Below the pieces are notes generated by a model that saw only the letters and a program-made list of their open reading frames with translations, was not told the DNA's origin and ran no database searches. 64,000 nucleotides of DNA. Origin: CAITJF01 sp032654645. GTDB lineage: Bacteria > Pseudomonadota > Gammaproteobacteria > Burkholderiales > Gallionellaceae. The stretch is taken from assembly GCA_032654645.1 (NCBI GenBank), contig JAULAW010000013.1:124001-188000 (forward strand). Direction: 5' to 3'. The position numbers were made by a program, and so were the translations under genes. Shown here piece after piece: positions 35,865 to 44,312 of the stretch (position 1 is the stretch's first letter; every line of letters starts with the position of its first letter).

Positions 35865-36130
35865 GAGCCGTATGCGTCGTGAGGCGCACGTACGGTTCTT
35901 AGGGAGCAGGAAATTACCAAAATACCACTTATAAATTACGTCACATAAGCCAAAACAAAACCCATCCCCACCCCAACCCTCCCCTTGAAGGGGAGGGAGT
36001 ATAGTTCCTCCCCCTTCAAGGGGGAGGTTAGGAGGGGGATGGGGTGATGTTGGTGACATGATTAACGGTACTTTAAGAATTTCCAATTCCCTTAGGGAGC
36101 CGGGCACGGGTAACCGCGCCTAACTACCCG
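35865..36130 (+). mobile_element. 3' remnant of a group II intron (domains V and VI) split by a miniature element
   Basis: Bases 35865-35898 match group II intron domain V in length (34 nt) and key features: GAGCCGTAT start, hairpin tip and ACGTACGGTTC end. About 190 bp later, after the inserted element, GGGAGCCGGGCACGG...CCTAACTACCCGGCCC (36095-36129) forms a CCGGG/CCCGG stem with an unpaired-A context (CTAAC) like domain VI. No reverse transcriptase is present; upstream sequence to about 35.75 kb may be domain IV debris. It cannot be active. Confidence 0.75.
35899..36094. mobile_element. miniature inverted-repeat element, copy 2 (190 bp) inside the intron remnant
   Basis: The element 35902-36091 has the same ends as copy 1 and is flanked by TTA duplications (35899-35901 and 36092-36094). 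It differs mainly by a 6-base addition in the CCCCACCCC stretch. Removing it and one TTA rejoins intron domain V to GGGAGCC of domain VI, which shows that it inserted into the intron. Confidence 0.82.
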
Positions 36131-36293
36131 GCCCAAGTACTGCTCCTGAAACATTGCTGAACTTCTCACATCCGGAAAGCAAGTTTTTAGCACGTCCCAA
36201 ACTGTCGCAGCACGGCAATAACATCCCCGCTGTTCATATCCGCGCTCACCGCATAAAATGACCGCCACAGAAGCAACACGGACAGGAATCAAC

Positions 36294-37301
36294 ATGGCAC
36301 AACTGCACCCGGATACCCTGCTGCGCCAATGGCACATGCTGCGCATGATTCCGCGCCATCCGCAGAAGATCACCGCCAGGGCGTTGCACGAGAAATTGCA
36401 GGCCGAGCAATTCGATGTCACCAAGCGCACGGTGGAGCGCGATCTGCTCGCCCTCTCGGAAATGTTCCCGCTGGTATCGGACGAGCGCGACAAGCCCTAC
36501 GGCTGGAGCTGGAGCAAGGATGCGCCGGTATTCAATCTGCCCGGCCTGAGCCATAACGAAGCCCTGACGCTGGCGATGGTGGAGCAACACCTCGACAACC
36601 TGCTTCCCTCTTCCACGCTGAGCCAGCTCCAGCCTTACTTCAAGGCGGCCAGACAACACCTGAGCAACATCCCGCAAAACGAACGCATCCGCTCCTGGCT
36701 GAACAAGGTGCGCACCGTGCCGCCCACGCAGCCGCTGCTGCCGCCGGTCATCAAACCCGCCGTGCAGCACACGGTGTATGAAGCCCTGCTTGCCGACAAA
36801 CAACTGGAGATCAAATACCTCAAGCGCGGCGAAGACAAATCGGTCGAATATCGCATCCACCCGCTCGCCGCCGTGCAGCGCGGTTCCATCACCTACCTGT
36901 ATTGCCGGATATTCGACTACGATGATTTGCGCACCTTGGCGCTGCACCGCATCCAGTCCGCCGCCATGCTGGATGATGCCGCAAAAGCGCCGCCGGGTTT
37001 TTCCATTGACGACGAAGTCAACAGCGGGAAATTCGGTTTCGGCGAGGGGAAGCAGATTCGGCTGGAAGCGATTTTCTACAACGGCGCGGGCGAGCACCTG
37101 TACGAGACGCCATTAAGCGGCGATCAAACACTGGCGGAACTAGAGGGCGGCAACATCAGGCTCGTCGCCACGGTGGCCGACACGCCGCAGCTTGCCTGGT
37201 GGCTGCTGGGGCTGGGCGACGGCGTGGAAGTCGTCAAACCACTGGCTCTACGCAAATCCATCGCGGAAACCGTCGCCAGGATGCAGGCAAGGTACAAGTA
37301 A
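36294..37301 (+). CDS. WYL-domain transcriptional regulator
   Basis: About 335 residues. An N-terminal winged helix-turn-helix (ITARALHEKLQAEQFDVTKRTVERDLLAL) is followed by a linker and a WYL domain (LEIKYLKRGEDKSVEYRIHPLAAVQRGSITYLYCRIFDYDDLRTLALHRI), then a WCX C-terminal extension. Such proteins sense nucleotides and often repress defence islands (the BrxR/CapW group). It stands at the left border of the accessory island and is the only intact regulator there. The start at 36294 follows CAGGAATCAAC; an in-frame ATG 36 bases earlier is possible. Its target operators were not identified. Confidence 0.88.
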   Translation: MAQLHPDTLLRQWHMLRMIPRHPQKITARALHEKLQAEQFDVTKRTVERDLLALSEMFPLVSDERDKPYGWSWSKDAPVFNLPGLSHNEALTLAMVEQHLDNLLPSSTLSQLQPYFKAARQHLSNIPQNERIRSWLNKVRTVPPTQPLLPPVIKPAVQHTVYEALLADKQLEIKYLKRGEDKSVEYRIHPLAAVQRGSITYLYCRIFDYDDLRTLALHRIQSAAMLDDAAKAPPGFSIDDEVNSGKFGFGEGKQIRLEAIFYNGAGEHLYETPLSGDQTLAELEGGNIRLVATVADTPQLAWWLLGLGDGVEVVKPLALRKSIAETVARMQARYK

Positions 37302-37307
37302 CGTACA

Positions 37308-37389
37308 TTTGCTCCCTTCCCCCTCGGGGGGAAGGGCCGGGGATGAGGGTTTGCCCTCTGTCGGTTCATTTTCAACCGAGGTTTTCAGG
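37308..37389 (+). repeat. 82 bp direct repeat, left copy (island border)
   Basis: The sequence from TTTGCTCCCTTCCCCCTCGG to CAACCGAGGTTTTCAGG recurs in the same orientation at 53049-53130 with five mismatches by eye. The pair brackets 15.7 kb of accessory DNA. It includes a CCCTTCCCCC/GGGGGAAGGG stem. Confidence 0.85.
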
Positions 37390-37390
37390 A

Positions 37391-37618
37391 TCATTCCGCG
37401 TCGCGCAATTCACGAAGCGACGCGGCGCTGCTGCCTTGCCATGCGGGAACCTGCTGGCGCAACTCCGCCAGGCGTTGCAACGGCAACGCCTGCTTGATCG
37501 GGCTGGCAGGGAGCACGCGCGCGACCGGGCGACCGTGCCGGGTAATAACAACCGCCTCGCCGGATTCAACCGCATTCAGCAATTCGCTCCAATGCGCTTT
37601 GGCGTGTGCCAAACTCAC
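37391..37618 (-). CDS. orphan Phd/YefM-family antitoxin, 5' end replaced
   Basis: A 75-residue protein with the Phd/YefM core (SLAHAKAHWSELLNAVESGEAVVITRHGRPVARVLP). The family normally begins a few residues earlier; here the reading frame starts at a GTG right beside a miniature repeat that supplies TTTTTAGAGG upstream, so the original start seems displaced. No toxin gene follows: the downstream sequence is the 82 bp repeat. It is therefore an orphan antitoxin, possibly still able to counter a PIN toxin elsewhere. It belongs to the island's worn toxin-antitoxin stock. Confidence 0.7.
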   Translation of the reverse strand: MSLAHAKAHWSELLNAVESGEAVVITRHGRPVARVLPASPIKQALPLQRLAELRQQVPAWQGSSAASLRELRDAE

Positions 37619-37623
37619 TGCGT

Positions 37624-37738
37624 GCAGGGAACCTCTAAAAATTCGTCATTCCCGCGAAAGCGGGAATCCAGCTTGTTGATTTGACTGGGCTCCCGCTTTC
37701 GCGGGAGCGACAAAAGTGAATTTTTAGAGGTGCCCTGC
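37624..37738. mobile_element. PAQAGI-type miniature element with long terminal inverted repeats
   Basis: The left end TGCAGGGAACCTCTAAAAATTC and right end GAATTTTTAGAGGTGCCCTGCA are inverted repeats differing at one base. Inside are CATTCCCGCGAAAGCGGGAATCCAG and CTCCCGCTTTCGCGGGAG hairpins. The same core occurs at 24.3 (in a gene), 44.3, 50.1 and 57.9 kb. Confidence 0.8.
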
Positions 37739-37802
37739 ATATTGATGCCTTATAAAACGGTCACACTATATAACTGGACAGTGCTAACTTTACCATTCCC
37801 AT

Positions 37803-39212
37803 TCATGCGGCCATTCGGTCGGTAACTGAGTCCAGGTCATAGCGGTAGTAATTTTCCATTATTTTCTTGAGGCCAGGGTCTAGCTTTGGAAACGAGAAAA
37901 ATGCTGGAATGGCCGTGCGCAGTGCGTTTGCGACGATAAGCTCGGAAGGCGGGAGCGCCGGGTTCATGGTGCGGAGCCAACTGCGGAAACAACGCCACAC
38001 CTCTGCCGTATGGTTCAGCGAGAGATGCTGTAGCAGGCCTTGGGCGATGCAGCCGAGCTGCACATGAATGTGGTAGGCGCGCAGCTTGCGGCGGATGGCG
38101 GCGCGATAGGCATCGGTGGTGCGATGCAGATACTGATCGCCATCACCACGGCGCAGAGGCTTCATGGCAGCCATCCAGAAGTGGTAGGCATAAGCGCCGA
38201 GGACGTGGACGGCCTGCCGGAAACCCAGCTCAATCTTGAACCGATAGCCGTAGAGCTGGAGTATCTCCAGAGGTGCAAGTGAAAGATCCGTGCACAGCAG
38301 GAATATTGTTCCGCGAACCGGGTGGTGGACGATCACAAAACGGACGATACGGGCGACCGGGCGCCATAGTAAATCCACGCAGCGGAAACGCACGGTCACG
38401 TCGTTCTCGCCATAGACGGGGCTGGGAGCGGAGGTGAAAGCGGCATTATCCTTGGCGAGGTCCTTGAGACGAACCTTGTCGCCGTAGATTCGCGGCCGCC
38501 CTTTGCCGCGATGCGGCACGTCGGGCACGGGGAGGTAGGCGACCGCGTTGCTTTTGGCGCGGGTCACGAGATGGTGCCCTTTGGCCAGGAGTGGGCGGAT
38601 GATCTTGCCGCTTGCATAGTAGGCGTCGGCGATGAGCAGCACCTGGCGATCCCAGACGATGGCCACCGAAAACAGTAGCGCCACCAGCTTGTCGAGCAGG
38701 GTTCTTGCATCCCGGTTGGAAAACACCAGGCCTTCGTGAATGCGCGAAGTGAGCGGCACGGCGGTCACCTGCCCGGCAGGGCCGTGAACCAGCAGCGAGA
38801 TAGCCTGGAGCGAATGGCCCATGATGTATTCTGGCTTGGAATTGCCAGCCGATTGCTGGTGCAGATACTTCACGGCGGGCATACGCTTTCCTTCTTTGGG
38901 TGCCTTGATCCCATCGGCGAGGCAGACGATGCGCTGGCCGACCTGAAATGGGCGGAACAAGGTAAGGCAGAGACGAACCCAGCAGGCGGTGAGCATATCC
39001 AGGTCGATGCCCTTGCTGTGAAAGAGATGAAGAAAGCGATGGTAGGCCTCGCCCCGGAAGTTCAGGACGCGGACAAAACTCGTGACACCGGCGTTGTCGG
39101 CGCGGCTGCATAAACCCATCAGGACAAAAACCATCCAGAAGAAAGTGCGTGACCGGCCACATGCTGGCCGGAGGGAACGCACCGTTTGCAACCACTCGAT
39201 CCATAGTGTCAT
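37803..39212 (-). CDS. IS4/IS701-type DDE transposase
   Basis: A 469-residue transposase. Likely catalytic acidic residues lie in VCLADGIKAP (first D), LLIADAYYASGKI (second D) and FKIELGFRQAVHVLGAYAYHFW (E, with the Y-x2-R/K...E layout of the IS4 superfamily: YGYRFKIELGFRQ). No frameshift or stop interrupts it. It lies within perfect terminal repeats, so the element is potentially active. The exact IS family (IS4, IS701 or a not-classified group) cannot be fixed by eye. The adjacent DUF6788 gene is transcribed the other way. Confidence 0.85.
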   Translation of the reverse strand: MTLWIEWLQTVRSLRPACGRSRTFFWMVFVLMGLCSRADNAGVTSFVRVLNFRGEAYHRFLHLFHSKGIDLDMLTACWVRLCLTLFRPFQVGQRIVCLADGIKAPKEGKRMPAVKYLHQQSAGNSKPEYIMGHSLQAISLLVHGPAGQVTAVPLTSRIHEGLVFSNRDARTLLDKLVALLFSVAIVWDRQVLLIADAYYASGKIIRPLLAKGHHLVTRAKSNAVAYLPVPDVPHRGKGRPRIYGDKVRLKDLAKDNAAFTSAPSPVYGENDVTVRFRCVDLLWRPVARIVRFVIVHHPVRGTIFLLCTDLSLAPLEILQLYGYRFKIELGFRQAVHVLGAYAYHFWMAAMKPLRRGDGDQYLHRTTDAYRAAIRRKLRAYHIHVQLGCIAQGLLQHLSLNHTAEVWRCFRSWLRTMNPALPPSELIVANALRTAIPAFFSFPKLDPGLKKIMENYYRYDLDSVTDRMAA

Positions 39213-39287
39213 AGCAAAGTTCTCCTGTCGCTAGTGTAAGCCGATAGCATTATAGTGCTATCGGCCAAACAGTGCTATGCTTTCGCC

Positions 39288-39632
39288 ATGGACATCAAGC
39301 TGGAAGCCCGGATCGAACGTCAGATCGAGAAGATCAAGCGCGACCTCGTCGCGCTGGGGGACTTGCGGCCTGGCAGCCTGTCAACCCAATACAATGTCTG
39401 CGGCTCGCCCGGTTGCCGCTGCAAGGCATCACCGCCGGAGAAGCACGGGCCTTACTATCAGGTCAGCTTCACACGGAAGGGAAAGAGCAGCAGCAAGTTC
39501 GTAAAGAAGAAGGATTTGCCTGCGATCCGCAAGCAATTGAAAAACTACGAGCGCATGAAGCTCCTCATGGATCGGTGGATTGATTTGGCTACAGAGCTAT
39601 CAAATCTCCGACTCACCAAAGAAAAGGACTGA
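39288..39632 (+). CDS. DUF6788-type passenger protein of the insertion sequence
   Basis: A 114-residue basic protein with a conserved cysteine cluster (NVCGSPGCRCKASPPEKHGPYYQVSFTRKGKSSSKFVKK) between two helical segments. Small proteins of this DUF6788 type often accompany transposases of this kind. The CxxxxCxC pattern followed by HGPYY suggests a metal- or nucleic-acid-binding fold, but its role in transposition is not known. It is inside the terminal repeats, divergent from the transposase with about 75 bp between them. The start at 39288 is the ATG of CGCCATGGAC. Confidence 0.7.
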   Translation: MDIKLEARIERQIEKIKRDLVALGDLRPGSLSTQYNVCGSPGCRCKASPPEKHGPYYQVSFTRKGKSSSKFVKKKDLPAIRKQLKNYERMKLLMDRWIDLATELSNLRLTKEKD

Positions 39633-39690
39633 AGTGAGAGGAGAACTTGTCACTGTCCAGTATATAACGCATTGCAAATGGCCGCATACA

Positions 39691-40011
39691 CTACACAGCC
39701 AAGACAGAAATATGCCCGACTCCGTTGCGGCTGGCGCGTGACCGGATGATGATTTCCACGTCCTGATTGAGCGCCGTTAGAAACTCCATCAGACGTTCGA
39801 CCGAGAACTGATCGAGCCGGTAGTTTTTCAGGGCTGAGACTTTGGGTTGCGGGATGGCAAGTAGCGCCGCGATTTCCCGCTGTTTTAACTTGCGTCTTTT
39901 CAGCAGTTCATTGACGGCCAGAGCCAAGCGCGTCTTGGTCTGACGTTCGGCGGAATCCGCATAGCCCAAGTCGGCGAAGACGTTGGTGCTACCGTGGGTA
40001 ATTGTGCTCAT
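39691..40011 (-). CDS. XRE-family antitoxin-like regulator, partner missing
   Basis: A 106-residue protein with a Cro/C1-type helix-turn-helix (LKQREIAALLAIPQPKVSALKNYRLDQFSVERLMEFLTALNQDVEIII), the pattern of HTH_37 antitoxins that pair with phage-derived RelE-like toxins. The toxin gene would normally lie directly upstream (higher coordinates), but there the sequence is a GTAGGGCGCAAT repeat and the DUF2779 fragment. It is therefore an orphan, perhaps cut off from its toxin by the repeat. Full length otherwise. Confidence 0.78.
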   Translation of the reverse strand: MSTITHGSTNVFADLGYADSAERQTKTRLALAVNELLKRRKLKQREIAALLAIPQPKVSALKNYRLDQFSVERLMEFLTALNQDVEIIIRSRASRNGVGHISVLAV

Positions 40012-40046
40012 TTTGTGCTGCTCTTTTCATAATCCGCTTGAAAACC

Positions 40047-40163
40047 GTAGGGCGCAATCGTTATTGCGCCGAATGTAATGAGATTGGCAAGAATAGGCGG
40101 CCGCCAAACTCGTAAACATCTTACAAACCTTCGGCGCAATGCCCGCTGGTTATTGCGCCCTAC
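40047..40163. repeat. GTAGGGCGCAAT palindromic repeat, copy 1
   Basis: Ends GTAGGGCGCAATCGTTATTGCGCC and GGTTATTGCGCCCTAC are inverted repeats around a variable core with TTCGGCGCAATGCCC. A second copy with the same design is at 50245-50353. The right end touches the stop codon of the DUF2779 fragment. Confidence 0.8.
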
Positions 40164-41020
40164 TGCGCTGCATCCTGCATTCCACGCCACGCCTGTACGA
40201 TCATCACCATCGCCAGCGTATCCAGTTCGCAGTAGCGCAGCAGCGCCGCGCGGATTCGTGCGCGGGTTTGCCCATCCATATCCTCGAACTGGAGCCGTGC
40301 GTAGGCGGTGGCCGCCGCGCCGCCCTCGGCGATGACGCTGGCGTTCCCTTCGGCGTCCCCGACCTCTTCCGAGATCAGGTCTCTGGCGATCTGCTTGAGC
40401 TTGGCGTAGGGGTCGCTGGCTGCGCTATCCGCTGCCGTTTCTATCCAGGCAATCCCGCCGGGTGAGGAAAAGTTGAGGCTGGGAATGCCGCCGGGAGCGC
40501 CGTAAACCGGGCGGCTGTAGGTTTCGCGTAGCGCGCCCGATACCTTGAGAATCGCGGGCAACACGGCCTTGATCGAGTTGCCGCCCTTGGTGTCGGGGTG
40601 AAAGAAGGTTTTTTCGGCCATCGTACATAAGTCCACCATCGCGCGATCCCCGCCCTTTATCAGGCGTTTGAGGAAGGCGGCCAAAACTTCGGCATCTTCG
40701 GGCCGGTGGGGGTCGTTGGGGTCGTTAACATGAAACTCGCGCAGCGATTCGGATATTGACAATTGCTCTTCTCGTTTGCCTCCTCTCCCGCTTGCGGGAG
40801 AGGATTGAGGTGAGGGGATTCTTGCCCCCTCGCTCGAACCCCCTATCCAACTTTCCCCAAAAAAGCCCCTCTCCCTAACCCTCCCCCCGATGGGGAGGTG
40901 ACGGTCGCCTCCTCCTTGGTGGGAGGATTGAGGAGAGGGAGGGGGAAGGGCCACCCCCCTTCCAACTTCCCCCCCGAGTGGGGAAGGGCGATTGCTCCCT
41001 CCCCCTCGGGGGGAGGGTTT
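40160..41020 (-). pseudogene. DUF2779 nuclease gene, 3' fragment
   Basis: The C-terminal part of a DUF2779 protein: REFHVNDPNDPHRPEDAEVLAAFLKRLIKGGDRAMVDLCTMAEKTFFHP...NSIKAVLPAILKVSG and the end RYCELDTLAMVMI, which carries the last Asp of a DEDD-type exonuclease. The remaining 5' part lies at 42697-44171 on the far side of an IS110 element. The first about 80 codons here are a Pro/Gly/Arg-rich translation of palindromic repeats, so a repeat array entered the gene before the IS. The fragment alone lacks the first two catalytic acids. Confidence 0.85.
40783..41020. repeat. array of GGGAGAGG-type palindromes inside DUF2779
   Basis: At least four G/C-rich units alternate in orientation (CTCTCCCGCTTGCGGGAGAGG, CCTCCCCCCGATGGGGAGG, CCTTGGTGGGAGG, CCCCCGAGTGGGG, CCCTCGGGGGGAGGG). 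IS110 copy 1 is inserted at the right edge of this array. Confidence 0.8.
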
Positions 41021-41059
41021 GGGGAGAGACCGCAGTCGCCAATTTTTTTCGCCCGAATT

Positions 41060-41280
41060 GAGTCCCATGAACCTGAGCGGAGTACAGTAGCAGTGTTCGC
41101 GATAGCCGCAGAATTGCCGCATTCCCTTTGGTGCTGCGAAGCCCGTGGGAGAGACTGGCGCTGGTTGGCGGTACGAGGATTGTTTGGTGAGCGAGGTTGC
41201 TTCCCGTTGGGTAGGTTTGCATCCATTTCGTCCAACCAGGCGGATTTTGCGGGCGACTCTCTCTCAAACAAGGAGCTGAC
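41060..41280 (+). ncRNA. candidate bridge RNA region of IS110 copy 1
   Basis: The non-coding left end between the subterminal repeat and the recombinase ATG contains several potential hairpins (around CGCAGAATTGCCGCATTCCCTTTGGTGCTGCG). It also carries GTGGGAGAGACT (41145-41156), which resembles the boundary sequence GGGGAGAGACC. In IS110-group elements this region is transcribed as the bridge RNA that specifies donor and target. The exact ends cannot be read. Confidence 0.5.
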
Positions 41281-42681
41281 ATGAAAGGATTGCAGGTATT
41301 CAACGATAGGGCGGCCGGTATCGATGTGGGCAGCGAAAGCTTGCACACCTCGATTGCCGGTGATACGCCCAGGGTCTTTGGCACCATGACCGCAGACTTG
41401 TACGCTTTGCGCGATCATCTTGTCGCCAACGGCGTTAAAACGGTCGCGATGGAAGCGACAGGCATTTACTGGCTGTGCGTATTCGAAGTGCTCGAAGCAG
41501 CAGGGCTCGAAGTGGTCATGGTCAATGGCCGCCACGTGCAGAATGTGCCTGGCCGCAAGACCGACATGGCCGACTGCCAGTGGCTGGCCACCTTGCACGC
41601 GCATGGCCTGCTGCGTGCGGGATTTGTCCCGGAAGCCGATATCCGGTGCTTGCAGGATTACATGCGGCTGCGCACCGACCACATCAGCATGGCGGCCTCG
41701 CATGTGCAGCACATGCAAAAGGCGCTGGACCGGATGAATATCAAGATTCACGAGGTCATCAGCTCGCTGGCCGGCGTGAGCGGCCTGGCCATAGTGCGCG
41801 CCATTGTGGGCGGTGAGCGCGATACCGAAACGTTGTTGGCCTTGTGTGATGTGCAGATTCGCAAGGCTAAAGCCGAACGTATGCGCGCCGCGTTGCAAGG
41901 CTCGTGGCGCGAAGAACATCTGTTTGCGCTGTCGCAGGCACTGTCGGGCTGGGATTTTTATCAGGCGCAGATCGCCCAGTGCGATGCGCGTGTCGAGCAG
42001 GCGTTGCGCGCACGTAGCGCGCAGGATAACGGCGCCAGCGACGACGGCAGTGGCAGCAAACATAGCCCGGCAGGGTTCGACACCTGCTCCGACAACAGGG
42101 TTGCCCCGATACAGAAGGTTGGCATCAAGAAAAAACCCGTGAAAGCAGCCAGCCAGAATGCGCCGCGTATTGCGGATATGCATCCGCTGGTTGTAGCGCT
42201 CAATGGTGGCCGTGATGCGAGCGTATTGCCGGGTTTGACGGACTACTCGATTCTGCAATTGGCCAGCGAAGTCGGCACTGATTTGGCACGCTGGCCAACG
42301 GCCAAACACTTCACCGCGTGGCTGGGGCTGGCTCCAGGAGCACATCAAAGCGGCAAGCGGCGCGGACGCCAGGCGCGCCAACGCAACCGTGCTGGCCGGG
42401 TATTTTGCACGGTGGCACGCTCTTTGGCCAACAGCACCGACAAAGCGCTCGGCGGCTTCTACCGGCGCATCCGCGCACGCCGGGGCGGATTGCTCGCCAA
42501 CCAGGCGCTGGCGCGAAAAATCGCTACGTTGTACTGGAATGTAATGGTCAAAGGTATTCAATTTGTTGAAAAGGGCCTCACTTATTATGAGCAAAAATTT
42601 GCCCAAACCGAACAACGTTTACTGCGAAAGCTGGCATCGAAGCATAATCTGGTGCTCACACCAAACCCATTGCCTGCTTGA
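41281..42681 (+). CDS. IS110-family transposase (DEDD recombinase), copy 1
   Basis: A 466-residue IS110 recombinase. The RuvC-like N-terminal domain shows the DEDD set D15 (GIDVGSE), E58 (AMEATGIYW), D95 and D98 (GRKTDMADCQWL). The C-terminal Tnp20-type domain has VLPGLTDYSILQLASEVG and HQSGKRRGRQARQRNRAGR with the conserved Ser. A long linker (about 245-300) separates them. The gene is intact and encodes the same protein as 51375-52775. Its left end carries a GAGCTG site before ATG. It interrupts the DUF2779 gene on the opposite strand. Confidence 0.95.
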   Translation: MKGLQVFNDRAAGIDVGSESLHTSIAGDTPRVFGTMTADLYALRDHLVANGVKTVAMEATGIYWLCVFEVLEAAGLEVVMVNGRHVQNVPGRKTDMADCQWLATLHAHGLLRAGFVPEADIRCLQDYMRLRTDHISMAASHVQHMQKALDRMNIKIHEVISSLAGVSGLAIVRAIVGGERDTETLLALCDVQIRKAKAERMRAALQGSWREEHLFALSQALSGWDFYQAQIAQCDARVEQALRARSAQDNGASDDGSGSKHSPAGFDTCSDNRVAPIQKVGIKKKPVKAASQNAPRIADMHPLVVALNGGRDASVLPGLTDYSILQLASEVGTDLARWPTAKHFTAWLGLAPGAHQSGKRRGRQARQRNRAGRVFCTVARSLANSTDKALGGFYRRIRARRGGLLANQALARKIATLYWNVMVKGIQFVEKGLTYYEQKFAQTEQRLLRKLASKHNLVLTPNPLPA

Positions 42682-42696
42682 GGTTCATGGGTAGGG

Positions 42697-44171
42697 TGAG
42701 GGAAACGGGCATGACGAGTTTCATTATCATCGGCGGCATTATCGGCATGCCCGTCAGCGGCAAGTTGCTCGACGATCTTGGAGAGGATGGTGTTCTCGTG
42801 GTGGCTCCACATAAATACCGAACCCTCGTCTCGCTCCAGCTCCTCTTTCAGCGCCTGTGCAAACCGGTAGTTGGGAAACTCCCCCGGCTCCACGCACAAA
42901 AACTGCCCGGCATGTCTCACGCTGCCATCGGCCTCCATGACGTGATGCGAAAACTGGAACGCCACCGGCTCGTAGGGGCGCATATCCCGGTAGAACGGCA
43001 ACGCCACGGTGGAGGTTTCAAAATCAATGAAGTGCAGGGGAAAGCTCCAGTGCGACATTTCCACCGCAGCCAGCGCCCGGTCGAAATAATAGCCGCCGCA
43101 GTCATAATCCGCCGGAATGCCGCCCACTTGCAGCCACTGGCGCTGTTTGCGGCTGAGGCCATCCGCTTCCGGCTCATCGTCGAATTCGCCAATGTCCTCG
43201 CGCGTAACCTGGCTGATTTTCAATACGCCCTGGTCAATCAACTTCTGCTTGCCGCGAAAATTCCACAAATCCAGCACCGTGCCGCCGTCGAAATCCCGAT
43301 CATCCCAGCCGTTGGCCGCTTTCCAGCATTCGTGGAAACCGCTCTTGAGCGCATCGCCCGGCGCGGCCTTGAACTGGCAGCCGCCGCAATGCGCGCCGAT
43401 GACAGGAGCAATGCGCCGGTCGTCGCGGTAGGCTTCCGCCCAGCCCTTCGCCGCATCGCCCAGCATGGCCGGGCCGCCGGGGAAATCCAGCGGCTGGCGC
43501 AGCACCTGTGCGACGTAGCTGTCCACGGGCACCCTGGCCAGCAGCGTTTCCGCCAGCGCCTGCATGTCCAAACCCGGCGGGATGCGCACCTCGACATCCT
43601 GGCGTTCGCCGATCTTGAACATCTGGTTGATCCCATCCAGCGGCGCAAGCTGAGCCTTGTCCGGCATCATCAGCGCAGTGGTGATCTCGGCAGCGGGGAA
43701 CGCCTGCCGCAGCACCCAAGTCTGGAAGGCCGCATCCTGAATGTAGGGCAACATGCCGGAACTGATGCCGCCGCGCCTGCCCTCGATGCCCGGTTCCCGC
43801 GAATTGTACGACTTGGCCTTCACCTCGATCAGCTCGAAGCGGTTGCCGGTCTTGACCAGCACGTCAATGCGGATGAAGAAATCGCCGGCGCGGATGGCCG
43901 GCTCGAACAGCACCACATTGTCGCGCTGGAGATATTCGCGGGTTTGCGCCTCGGCTGCCGCGTGGTTCCGCCCCTCGATTTCGATGCCGCCGGGATAGCG
44001 CAGCTTGGCGAGCGCACCGACCTGATACCCGCCCTCAGCCAGCATCGCGAGAAAATCACTCTCGCCCATCGCATCGCGGTAGGTGTTGCCCTTGCCGCAG
44101 TAGAACAGCTTGGCCGGGCAATCAACCGCGAGCTTGAAGCGGGACTTGGTCAGGTAGCGGGGGGAGGACAT
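42697..44171 (-). pseudogene. DUF2779 nuclease gene, 5' fragment (Cas4-like plus DEDD exonuclease start)
   Basis: About 490 codons. The N-terminal part resembles Cas4/RecB nucleases: C18 and C25 (DCPAKLFYC), D103...E116-x-K118 (RIDVLVKT...IEVKAK), then C262, C265 and C282 (HCGGCQF...FHECW), which could hold a 4Fe-4S cluster. A DEDD exonuclease begins with FIDFET (D383, E385) and continues to SHHENTIL. After that, the repeat-encoded DNETRHARFPHP leads into IS110 and the rest of the gene lies at 40160-41020. Loss of the last catalytic Asp should kill the exonuclease; the Cas4-like half may still fold. Confidence 0.83.
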
Positions 44172-44312
44172 AGGGCAATGCTGTACAAGCCGTCATGCCC
44201 GCGCATAACCGGCGACTTTGCTGGCGGTTTTTGCCAGTTTGGTCGAATGGCTGGTAGCTCTATCAGGCGGGCATCCGGCATGGTGGTTAATCCCGAATAA
44301 TTCATTAGCACT

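Larger units (their letters stand above)
37773..39661. mobile_element. IS4-like insertion sequence with DUF6788 passenger
   Basis: The ends are ACTGGACAGTG (37773) and CACTGTCCAGT (to 39661), perfect 11 bp inverted repeats. The flanks carry ATATA on both sides (37768-37772 and 39662-39666), a 5 bp target duplication. It holds a leftward DDE transposase and a rightward small DUF6788 gene. The element is complete and looks recent. Confidence 0.88.
41021..42696 (+). mobile_element. IS110-family element, copy 1
   Basis: Comparison with the second copy (51360-53035, reverse) gives a shared block of 1676 bp. It has a long left end (about 260 bp non-coding) before the recombinase gene and a very short right end (15 bp). 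CCCATGAACCT near the left end and AGGTTCATGGG at the right end are subterminal inverted repeats. It lies within REP-like sequence: the empty site would read GGGAGGGTTTGGGG-TGAGGG. The long left end is the IS110-group layout known to encode a bridge RNA. Confidence 0.9.

Noticed and set aside
35726..35920. Small minus-strand frame in the glgP upstream region
   Set aside because: It is antisense to the group II intron domain V and has no independent coding support.
40783..41020. CRISPR array
   Set aside because: The repeated units vary in length and orientation, are self-complementary and lack regular spacers; no cas genes are near. The Cas4-like domain belongs to DUF2779.
40843..42615. 590-codon open frame antisense to the IS110 transposase (and its twin at 51441-53087)
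   Set aside because: Both copies have it only because the transposase gene is duplicated; the transposase frame carries the DEDD residues.
42678..44300. 540-codon plus-strand frame opposite DUF2779
   Set aside because: The DUF2779 frame has cysteine and nuclease motifs and start-codon support; this one is a shadow.
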